Of a stretch of DNA of 61,818 bases, positions 34,880 to 44,164 are shown in pieces. Each line of letters starts with the position of its first letter. The first letter of the stretch is position 1. A model generated the notes under the pieces. It ran no database searches and had not been told where the DNA came from. It worked only from the letters and a program-made list of their open reading frames with translations. This DNA is from Cudoniella acicularis (taxonomy: Eukaryota; Ascomycota; Leotiomycetes; Helotiales; Helotiaceae). Where the stretch lies: NCBI GenBank assembly GCA_013054445.1, contig JAAMPI010000130.1, positions 1 to 61,818 on the forward strand, read 5' to 3'. The position numbers and the translations under genes were made by a program.

Positions 34880-37502
34880 ATGTCTCTCCTGTACATTGTC
34901 GCTTTTCTCGTGATCGGCTTAATCGAACTCACCCAGGCTTTTGATATCACTGCGAACAACAATTTCGATTTGTACTGGGTACTATGTCGCGAAATAATCC
35001 TTCTTGTCTAATCTAACGATCATTTCAAGGTCAAGGACCGGGTCAGCAAAGGCTGTTGTATTTCTGTCAACAATCAACCGTAGACGTTATTCCTGTGGCC
35101 TTCATCGACATCTTTCCTGCCCAGGGAAATGGGTTCCTAGACACCAACTTTGGGAATCAATGCTAGGGACCACCGTATGTTTGTAAGATAATCCGACTTT
35201 CATTCCTTTCATTCTATTGCGGGGGTTTCGCTTCATCTCGTGTCTCACACCTGACTGATATTCTAGACCAAGGACCTGGGAACAATTCAGGCCTCAACGA
35301 GCTAAATACAGAATGTCCTAACCTCGTGGCGGATGTCCCCATTTGCTAAAATACGTATGAAAAGAAGATCCTTCTATCTCTTGGCAGTTCCTCGGTCACG
35401 TATTCGCTTTCTGGAGAGGCAGCCGGAGAAGCATTTGCCGATTTCTTATGGGGTGCATTCGGACCACAGACACCAGCAGTTAGTAAACACCCTCCTATCC
35501 GGATGCTATCAAATCTATATTTCTCCATCAGAAAACAGCATTTCAGGACCACTCCTGCCCATTTGGAGAATATGAATTCCGACTGACCCCCAATCCAGTG
35601 GCTTGCCGCAGGAAATCCTCGCCCATGGGATGGGCCCAATGGAGAAGCCGTTTCGGTTGATGGGTTCGATTTCAATATCGAATATCCTTCAGCAGCAGGT
35701 AAAATCAACGAAAACAACATGACTGATCCCTCAACTGACAGAATCAGACTCATCCTCGGGGTATATTGCCATGACTCAGAGGCTTCGGAGCAACTTCCAA
35801 GGTGCAAGCAAGCCATACATAATCACTGAGGCATCCCAATGTGTAACCCCAGATGCCAACATGTGGCTAATGATCGCGAATGCCACGTTCGATGCCCTCC
35901 TTATCCAATTCTACAACACTCTACATTGCTCTGCTCGCAGCTGGGTAGCCGCAAATCCCAATTATGTGTCACCAAATGCATAATTACCCAGTGGCTTCAC
36001 ATACAACAGCTGGACGACGTTCCTTGATGGGACTGCTAGCGCCGATGCGAAACTCTACATTGGTCTCCCCGGATCCACCATAGCCTCGTCTGAAGCAAGC
36101 GATTACCTTGCGTATAGCGAACTTGTAAATATCGTGTATTTCTATATGTGCAAAGCGAACTTCGGCGGTGTGATAATCTGAGAAGCTACATACGCGGATA
36201 CCAACCCGGTGGGGCCACAAAATGTTTCTTATTATGCTGCAGCAAAGGGAATTCTGAACGGTGTATCGCCGTATCTGTATTTGACATGCGGGTCAATATC
36301 CCTCCTCCGAAAACCTCATCTTCCTCGTCAGTATCGGTTACCCTGAAAACCCCCGCGACGGTTGTTACTACGAGCTCTTCAGTTCCTACATACAGTAGTT
36401 CTTTCTCTGTCATGACCCCATATCATGTGATTAGGTCACATGACAGATCGAGCGATCTTTGGATCCCAAGGACGGTCTCGGATCGCAGGATCACGGGACT
36501 AAGCCTAGTTACCACCTATATAGCTATATAGTTTTCCTTTGTGAACTATGTGCTCAACTTATACAATCCTAGCAAGATAACATTCTACCCCGATCTGCTT
36601 GACACTTCATTGTACGATTAAAACCAACACATCACGTGATATAGCATACCACGTGATCCCAGGACGCTACATTCTCGTCCTCAAAAGGGAGTTCATCGGT
36701 ACCAAGTACCGACAAAAGTCTCGTCGAGTGGCAATGCGATCACAACGAGCCAGAGTTCATCCGTATCGAGCACAGGTTCCACGCTCTCAACCTCGGCAAT
36801 ACACTCGTCAAGCAGTATTCTCACGACAAGTACACTCTATCGAACCTGTCGTCCACAAAAACCTCTTCCAAAATCTCATCTGTCTCAACCACAAGCTCTA
36901 TTGCCTCTACATCTACAAGGAAATCCTCCTCGCAAAGCACGGCGTCCAGCATCCAGTTATCAAACAAATCTTCCTCACAGAGTACCACTTCCAGCCTCCC
37001 GTCATCAAGCAAAATCTCCTCTCAGATCGCAACGTCCTCAATCTCCCTTCTACCCACACCTGCAAGCAAGTCTTCCTCGCAAACCGCAGTTTCCAGCCTC
37101 CCTTCATCAAGCAAATCTTCCTCACAAAGCACTACGTCCAGCCTCCTATCATCGAGCAAAATCTCCTCCAAAATCTCGACGTCCCCAAGCCCCCTTCTAT
37201 CCACATCCACGAGCAGGTCTTCCTCGCAAAACGTAGCTTCTAGCCTCCCGTCATCTAACAAAACCTCCGCATCCTCTACAACCTCTACAGCCTCGACATC
37301 ATCTAGTTTTAAAACAAGTCCTTCATCGACAATTTCCTCCACCTCGACACCTAGCCAAAATAGTTCTTCGTCGTCCGTTTTTTCCTCATCACCATCGACG
37401 TATAGCACTGGTAGCACTTCTAGCAGCAATCTTTCCACGAGCACAAGCAGTACGTCGCGATCAAGTACTCATACTTCAACGAGTTCTACGAAGACGGCCT
37501 GA
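34880..37502 (+). pseudogene. GH18 class III chitinase with Ser/Thr-rich tail, decayed
   Basis: The original protein was a secreted endochitinase with a long O-glycosylated tail. ATG at 34880 begins a signal peptide ending T-Q-A; introns at 34980-35030, 35184-35265, 35481-35599 and 35700-35742 fit. Family blocks in order: N-N-F-D-L-Y-W-G-Q-G-P-G-Q-Q-R-L, V-D-V-I-P-V-A-F-I-D, K-K-I-L-L-S-L-G, G-F-D-F-N-I-E (GH18 D-x-x-D-x-D-x-E with Asp changed to Asn), S-Q-C-V-T-P-D-A, Q-F-Y-N. Stops: TAG at 35164 where a Trp is conserved, TAA at 35347 in place of Gln, TAA at 35982, TGA at 36178 where the family has Trp before E-A. The tail (from about 36300) has repeats of S-S-S-Q-S-T-T-S-S-L and is split by a solo LTR, with further frame changes. 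Stop TGA at 37500-37502. Not functional. Confidence 0.85.
36403..36676 (+). mobile_element. Solo LTR with 5-bp target duplication, inside the chitinase tail
   Basis: The LTR spans 36408-36671 (264 bp), starts TGTCATGACCCC and ends GGACGCTACA. It is flanked by the direct repeat TTCTC at 36403-36407 and 36672-36676. Removing it brings the Ser-rich coding sequence of the chitinase tail back together. It is the same family as the Gypsy LTR at 3975-4248. No internal sequence is present, so the element was lost by LTR-LTR recombination. Confidence 0.88.
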
Positions 37503-38129
37503 GCAGACTGGAGGGGAGGTAATGGATTGTATATAATGACATCAGTTTTGCCTGTTCGTGTATATACTTTGGCGTTTTCATACTTGTTTTAGATGTTGGA
37601 AGCCGCGACAACTAGTCGAGATATTCGGACCAAAGCTTGCCAGCAAGTATTATGGGATTTTCAACACGAGTAAGTGTTCCCCCGCCATCCATCTTACCCT
37701 CTGAGGCCTTGGAAAGTCCCATGTTCTTATCTTATTCTCCAATGAGCCTCTAAATACCTCCGGGGCTATCCGTCTCCAAGTTTACGCGCGCTTCTGGGTT
37801 TGATATCAAACGCCACGTGACCAGGGGTTCAGGGGCTCAAACGAAGCACGTATTACCGGGGGCTCAATGACAACATTTTCGCGTCCACACCACAGTCCAC
37901 AACCCCAACTTACCAACACCACGACGAGTCAGTGCAAAGGCTACCTCGGCACTAAATGTACGTATTCGATAAAGTGCATGGCACGACATCCTTATCGGCG
38001 GCTTCGATAAGCTCTCCACAATCCCCCCATATCTCGGCGGAATTCCCGTTCAAATCCGATGACGCAATTGAAGTATGTATTGCCTCATTTTTCTCCGTCG
38101 AATACTGAAAATCTCGTGGGGGACTATCG
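37503..38129. other. Intergenic region
   Basis: 3' flank of the chitinase relic, then nothing recognised apart from the weak gene relic that starts at 38130. Confidence 0.4.
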
Positions 38130-38627
38130 GAAGAAATCACGCATACGGCAGAATTACGGAACTCGGAAACGATAGACACACGTGAGGCACGCGAATCAAC
38201 TTCACTTTGCTTCCCATTTTTTCTTTCGATGCGTCGAAGATGTCGGCGACCAAACCTTCGACATTGGCATCCTTGAATCCTGGGACAAATCGCATTTGAG
38301 TCTGGAGATCTTGAAGGAGGGTACACGGCTAAAATGGAGGTGGCCGATGATACTTCCGTGCTTGTCACAGCCATGTGGCAATCTGCCGGGTAGCCCGAGC
38401 TATATCAAATCCTAGGAAGAATGAAATATTCTTTTCCGCAGGGCGGGTCAATTCAAACTTCGGGAGCAGAGTGTATTCCCAGCTAGCCAATTGCACTACG
38501 GGTATCATCCGTTCCTTGAAATCTTTTCAATATCAACGGCATGGTACACTCGCTCCAACTCCACGTCGTCGGGCGGAGAGGCATCCAGGACAAGGATAGA
38601 GCTCAATCTAGAATGTGACATTGACAT
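38130..38627 (-). pseudogene. Probable gene relic of unknown family
   Basis: Minus-strand coding-like segments follow each other but change frame: from an ATG at 38627 (V-L-D-A-S-P-P-D-D-V-E-L-E-R), then V-Q-L-A-S-W-E-Y-T-L-L-P-K-F-E-L and F-F-L-G-F-D-I-A-R-A-T-R-Q, then after a possible short intron F-V-P-G-F-K-D-A-N-V-E-G-L-V-A-D-I-F. A stop and at least one frame change interrupt them. I do not recognise the family. It lies just upstream of, and divergent from, the transporter at 38787. Confidence 0.3.
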
Positions 38628-38786
38628 CGATGATAATCACTTAACCGCACTTGCATGATCGCAAGTGGTAATCATATTCTATATCCTTGCACGTCAAAGC
38701 TTGCTTCAGTCGATCAATTAAACCATAAGAAGGGACCGACCCCCTTCTCTGAAAATCAAGCTTGACACTTCCAAGGCATACTTACC

Positions 38787-40638
38787 ATGGCGGCTGACAA
38801 AGAGGGTATCTCTTCGAGTGCATCATCCAACTCACCTACGAATGTTGACGACAAGCTTCAATTTGAAGAAGTCACCGCATTCTCCAACCCGCTCCCAAAA
38901 GACAGAGACCTGGGTGTCTATGAATCCGACGAGGATGGCCAGCACTTCAGGAAGAATCCTTTCTTGGACCCTGATGTTGCCGATCACTGGAGGGCAGTCT
39001 ACGAGAAGTCTGATTACGAATGTAGACACGAATTTGATCCCGACTTTACATGGACTGAAGAAGAAGAGAAGAAGTTGGTTCGCAGGTTGGATTGGCATGT
39101 CTGCCTTTGGGCCGTAAGGGGAATTCCCACTACTCATTGGCATTTATACTAACCAATTGGGAAGTGTGTCATGTTTTTCGGATTGCAAACCGACCGTGGA
39201 AATTTGACTCAAGCGGTTGCAGACAATCTGCTTAATGATCTGAATCTAAACACCAATGGTTAGTCCTATGCTCCCTTACTCTACATGAACATCACTAATT
39301 GACATGGTTGAAGACTACAACTTCGGCAACACCATCTTCCTGTTCTCTTTCCTCCTCGCCGAACTCCCATCCCAACTTGTCTCCAAGAAGCTTGGTCCAG
39401 ATCGCTGGATTCCCATGCAAATCAGTCTCTGGTCTATCGTTGCCATGTCTCAGTGTGCCATCAAAGGGAAAACTGGCTTTTATGCGACTCGCAGTATCTT
39501 AGGTCTACTCGAAGGAGGATTCATTCCCGATATTGTGCTTTGGCTCTCGTATTTCTACACTTCGCGAGAGCTGCCCACTCGTCTCAGGCACGTCTGTCAA
39601 AAACCCAATTTCAAATTTTGACTAACATCCCGAAGTTTCTTCTGGACCACGCTCTCAGGAACAACGATCGTCACTTCAATCCTCGCCTTCGCCCTACTCC
39701 ACATGCGCGGCGTAGCGGGCTGGGCCGGCTGGCGCTGGCTCTTCCTTATCGAGGGCATCATAACCTTCATCGTTGGCATTGTCTCCTTCTTCATGATGCC
39801 GGCCTCAGCAGTGCAAACGAAAACCTGGTTCCGTCCCAAAGGCTGGTTCACTGATCGCGAGATCAAAATCGTCGTGAACCGCGTTTTACGGGATGATCCC
39901 TCCAAGGGCGACATGCACAACCGCCAAGCCATCACTCCCCGACGTCTCTGGGAAGCTGCGAAGGACTATGATCTCTGGCCTTTGTATGCCATTGGGCTTG
40001 TGGCGTATATTCCGCAGACACCACCAAATACATACCTGACGCTTACATTGAAGGCTCTGGGATTCAGCACTTTCAACACGAACTTGCTTACAATTCCCTC
40101 GTCGTTTTTCCACATCTGCACCCTCCTTCTCATCACGCAACTCAGTGAGAGGACAAATGAGCGCACCTTGGTATCAATGCTTCAACCTATCTGGACACTC
40201 CCCTGCGTCATCGCTCTGCGATTTTGGCCCGGCTCTGGCATCGACTCGAAAGGAACATTCGCACTCGTCACCGTGTTGCTTTCCTATCCTTATTGCCACG
40301 CCATTCTCGTGGGTTGGACATCTAAGAATTCTAACAATGTCGGCGCTCGCTCCGTTTCTGCTGCTTTCTACAATATGGCTGTACAACTTGGAAACATTTG
40401 TGCGAATTTCATCTACAGGACGGATGATAAACCCTTGTATCATCGGGGGAACACGCAATTGATTATTATCAATTTGTTGAGTATTGCTTTGTTTTTGTTT
40501 ACGAAGGCGTATTATGTGTTGAGGAATAGGCACAGGGAGAAAAAGTGGAGTGCGTTGACGCCCGAGGAGCAGATTGCGTATAAGAGAGACACGAAGCTTA
40601 GTGGGTCGAGAAGGCTGGATTTCAGGTTTGCGCATTAG
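38787..40638 (+). CDS. MFS transporter, anion:cation symporter (Dal5/TNA1-like) family
   Basis: A plasma-membrane proton symporter for a small organic anion (allantoate, nicotinate, pantothenate or similar; substrate not predictable). Exons 38787-39113, 39165-39258, 39314-39587, 39636-40638; 565 residues. Intron 3 (39588-39635) uses a GC donor (AG/GCACGT) and restores R-L-S-F-F-W-T-T-L. Family marks: charged N-terminus then E-E-E-K-K-L-V-R-R-L-D-W-H-V, G-L-Q-T-D-R-G-N-L-T-Q-A at the first loop, D-Y-N-F-G-N-T-I-F, A-E-L-P-S-Q-L-V, R-S-I-L-G-L-L-E-G-G-F-I-P, G-W-R-W-L-F-L-I-E-G, and a C-terminal Y-R-N-R-type end. 12 helices. The frame is intact and codon use is normal. Confidence 0.9.
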
Positions 40639-41797
40639 GTTGCTTGCCATTTTGAGACTAGGTTTAAGTCGTGTAGTGATTATATTGGATAGATGCGGTC
40701 GTGTATGGAGAAGTTCAATTGGTGATGTGAAATTAGTCGTTAATATTATTAGATACCCATACAAAACCGAAAATAGACTTTCTATATACTATCCCCTTCC
40801 CGGTTCAGTTGTCGGTGGGGCCAGCAAAATCTGGTGATAGAACTAACAACTGAATCAGGGAGAGGATAGTATCTTTACTCATTTTCCTTGGTCTACTTCG
40901 TAAGGCGGGGTTTCGATTCTTGCCACTCGTGACAGACACTTCAAACGTGTAAAATATTGACATGCACAGGTTTCACAAGAAAACACCTCAATTTAGTTAG
41001 CGGAAGCGCATACGATTTTATACACAGCTCCCTTAAAGACGCTACCGAGACGGCGAGACATTTTAGGAAGTGTTCTCGGTTCCTGTTTGTCAAAAAAAAA
41101 ATTTTTCCGAGGCCGAACCCCCGGTACATTTTTAATTGAAATAGAATATTATTATTTCTATAAAATGTGCCATAAGTGGAAAGTTCTATGCTCTCACAAG
41201 CCACAATGCCTTGTTGATGAAATTTGTTTATTATCTGATTATTGTCACCATTTTCCACGATGAAGAACAGAAACAAAGGGAACGCTGATCGGCTAAATCC
41301 ACGGATTGGATCGGAGCTTGAAATATATACCGTGGATGTCGGACTTCGGGAATAAATTGGCCCGTCCGAATCACTTCGGAGAATACTAGGCCGAAAATAG
41401 CATGTCCGGCTGAAATAAACCGGGATTAAACGCCTAGTATGCTTTAAGCGAATGCAATATTCTCCGAAGGAACATGCCGATTTGTCAATTGGGGTTGCTA
41501 CTACTCTCGGATTTTCGGATTTTCTTTTCGTCCGACGGGGGGATTTGTAAGTTTTGAAGGGAGATATATATTATTTGCGTAAGACCCTGCTCACAGTGCA
41601 GTGCTCACTGTACAATCTGATGAAATACTATATAACCCCCGCATTTTCATCAGTCACCTGAAACACGCAACTTCCCCGCGTCATCTCCAATCTCAACATC
41701 TTACCATCACACCACTGGAATACAACCTCAAAACCAACCACTACCCACTCATCAAACTTAGCAAAAACACCCCAAAGAAATAATCACCTCAGCCAAA
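40639..41797. other. Intergenic region with the promoter of the reductase gene
   Basis: Holds a TATATAA box at 41629-41635, 163 bp before the ATG at 41798, and a C/A-rich leader without ATG from about 41650. 41280-41560 contains CCG/CGG-rich words (for example TCGGA clusters) that could be regulator sites, but no palindrome was certain. Confidence 0.5.
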
Positions 41798-42841
41798 ATG
41801 GCTTCATCCTCGGCCCCCACAACAATGCGAGCATGGCAATACTCGGCCACCAAAGGCGGCCTCGAAAAAAACCTCAAACTCAACCCTGGCGCTGCCATCC
41901 CCACCCCTCAACCGACTCAAAACCTCGTCCAAGTCCTCTACGTCGCCTTAAACCCCACCGACTATAAGTCCGCTGAGGCACTCCTCCTCGGGCGCTTCCT
42001 GATTCCCAAACCCGCCACCCCTGTTCTCGATTTCGCTGGTGCCATCGTCGTACCCGCTACCGGTTCAACTTTCAAGCGTGGGGATCTCGTTTTTGGAGTT
42101 TCGGGGAGGACGCCTCTTGGTGGTGCTGGTGCGTTGAGAGAATTCGCGCTCACCGAGAAGAATTGTACAGTTGCACTTCCGGAGGGGGTGGATGCTAGGG
42201 ATGCGGCGACTATTCCTGTTGCGGGGTTGACGGCTTACCAGACGATTGTTCCGCATGTTAAAAAAGGGGATAGGATTTTCATTAATGGTGGCTCGGGCGG
42301 GACGGGTGTGTTTGGGATTCAGATTGGGAAAGCTGTCGGTTGTCAGGTGACGACAACGTGTTCAGGTGCAAACGTGGAATTGTGCAAGAGTCTTGGTGCG
42401 GATGAGGTCCTTGATTACAAGAAGGGCAATGTGGTTGATGCGTTAAAAGCTAGTGGGGAGAAATACGATCTGATTATTGACAACGTCGGGAGCAATTGGG
42501 ACTTGTACTGGAGGGCTCATGAATACTCGAAGCCGGGAGTGCAGTACATTATGGTTGGAGGAATACCCACATTCAGGACCATATGGGAGAGGATTAAAAT
42601 CGCGTGTATTCCTGGTTTCTTGGGTGGTGGACAGCGCAAGTTTACGGGTTTTCTCACAACGCCGGAGCCGGATGAGGCGTTGCGGATTGCGAATTGGATG
42701 AAGGAGGGCAAGGTCAAGGCTGTTGTTGACTCGAAGTTTGCTTTTGAGGATGCGCCAAAGGCATTTGAAAGGCTGAGGACTGGGAGAGCGAAGGGAAAGA
42801 TTGTGGTTGATGTGGCTTCTGAAACATACCAGAAGCCATAG
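41798..42841 (+). CDS. Medium-chain reductase, quinone-oxidoreductase-like (zinc-free MDR family)
   Basis: An NAD(P)H-dependent enoyl or quinone reductase of 347 residues, single exon. It has a GroES-like N-terminal half (V-L-Y-V-A-L-N-P-T-D-Y-K, P-V-L-D-F-A-G, G-D-L-V-F-G) and a Rossmann half with I-N-G-G-S-G-G-T-G-V-F-G-I-Q, followed by C-K-S-L-G-A-D-E-V-L-D-Y, typical of the zeta-crystallin/RTN4IP1/ToxD-like branch. The Cys/His ligands of zinc alcohol dehydrogenases are absent. The C-terminus G-R-A-K-G-K-I-V-V-D-V is the family end. Cytosolic. ToxD-like members often occur in metabolite clusters as trans-acting reductases, but here the PKS has its own ER and lies 23 kb away, so a general role is more likely. 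Confidence 0.9.
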   Translation: MASSSAPTTMRAWQYSATKGGLEKNLKLNPGAAIPTPQPTQNLVQVLYVALNPTDYKSAEALLLGRFLIPKPATPVLDFAGAIVVPATGSTFKRGDLVFGVSGRTPLGGAGALREFALTEKNCTVALPEGVDARDAATIPVAGLTAYQTIVPHVKKGDRIFINGGSGGTGVFGIQIGKAVGCQVTTTCSGANVELCKSLGADEVLDYKKGNVVDALKASGEKYDLIIDNVGSNWDLYWRAHEYSKPGVQYIMVGGIPTFRTIWERIKIACIPGFLGGGQRKFTGFLTTPEPDEALRIANWMKEGKVKAVVDSKFAFEDAPKAFERLRTGRAKGKIVVDVASETYQKP

Positions 42842-43267
42842 TTGGAGAGTTTACGTAGAATTTTGTGTACAAAGGGGAATGTAGCTTGTCAAATAATCGT
42901 AATACCCTTGAATTATTCGTTGCCATAACAGCAAAACATGGCTGAATTACCCTTGAAACTTTTATCTGTCCTGAATTAGAATAACTGAAGTTACCAAGAA
43001 CGCATTAATATATCGGGGTGACGCCTAAAAGTCTACATTGTCTTTATGAGGCAGATTGTTGCGAACAAATCCTGAGAGATGTGAGACTATTGGATGATTG
43101 TTCAAAAAGCATTTACTACGCCTAGTTTTCCGAGTTAGGAAAGTTTCTCGCACCGCCACTTATAAATGAATACTTTTTTACTCAATTCTTTGCACTAATC
43201 CTCCAAAATCTGAACCTTAAGACGACATACCCACTCCCTGCACTACATTTCAAGAAAAATAATCACC

Positions 43268-43488
43268 ATGCAACTGTTCCACCTCGCCGCTCTCTTGGCC
43301 ATTTTAGGCCTCGCTGTTGCTGCCCCTACCGAGTCCCTAATGGGTAAGTAATATCCCCCAGACTCCCACTGATTTGGAAACCTGACCTAATTTTCTCAAA
43401 TATAGCAGCTACAGAGTTTGAACCGCGAGACGATTTGCGTGGTTGCGATTGTGTGAATACCTGGTGTATCAAATGCGTGAAGATTTGA
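43268..43488 (+). CDS. Small secreted cysteine peptide (52 residues)
   Basis: Two exons, 43268-43343 and 43406-43488, joined by a 62-bp intron (GTAAGTA...ATATAG). The first exon gives a textbook signal peptide (M-Q-L-F-H-L-A-A-L-L-A-I-L-G, cleavage after A-V-A-A). The mature part is about 33 residues and ends C-D-C-V-N-T-W-C-I-K-C-V-K-I with four Cys. Upstream there is a TTATAAAT box near 43160 and the ATG context is CACCATGC. An acceptor choice of TATAG or TATAGCAG (3 nt apart) would add or remove one residue. No family recognised; it could be an effector-like or antimicrobial peptide. Gene structure and signal are clear; function is unknown. Confidence 0.7.
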
Positions 43489-44164
43489 AATAGGAGGACA
43501 AGAGTTGAAAAACAAGTCTTGCGAGGCAGAGTTGCAGGCGCGAGATGGAATAAAGGATCTTATGTGTTCTTAAGGTATATTGTTTGGATCTGAGTTAAAA
43601 TCTTTTGAGGAGTTCATGCTGTTGCCGAAGTACTTCGAATTGTCATACTTTCTGTTCCATCTATTATACAATTTGAGTTCTTCCGAATCTTGGTCAACGA
43701 ATTAGCTACTTTTTATTTTACGCTAAAAGAAACCATATCAAGAACGCCCTTAAATTTGTGTTCTAAGAGATTTATGAAACATATAGACTTTTGCTTAGAA
43801 AATTGATATGCGGAAATGGTATTAAAAGCATGTGTCAACCAGTACGTCACAGATGAAACCAGATTCAACAGGGACCGATATTGGTCATTCTATCCTACAT
43901 GCATCAATTCCCAAAATTCAATTTGTGTACTTGCGTAACCTTTAGAAAGGAGGGGCCTGATTATGTCAGCCCTCGTACCCGCAGCTGCCCCTGCCTTTTG
44001 TCCCCCAAAGCAGCTTAGCGTGATATAGGCAACCGCACCTCAACATGGAGTGACCCAAGCTCGAAGTTTTCTTCTCTTCATCAACATCGTCAAAAACTTG
44101 GAAAGTCAGTCCTCCCCTGAAAAATCCGGTCAGTTCACAGAAGTGCGAACTGCAAGACGGAAAT
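43489..44164. other. Intergenic region
   Basis: AT-rich 3' flank of the peptide gene, then promoter of the NACHT-ankyrin gene with a CT-rich leader (about 44040-44120). No other gene. Confidence 0.5.

Noticed and set aside
36599..37243. A 214-residue plus-strand frame and a 140-residue minus-strand frame over the same repeats
   Set aside because: Both are shadows of the Ser/Thr-rich chitinase tail, whose low-complexity repeats leave other frames open.
37952..38374. A 140-residue minus-strand frame with an ATG
   Set aside because: Overlapping frames with better coding character suggest this is a shadow within the unknown relic.
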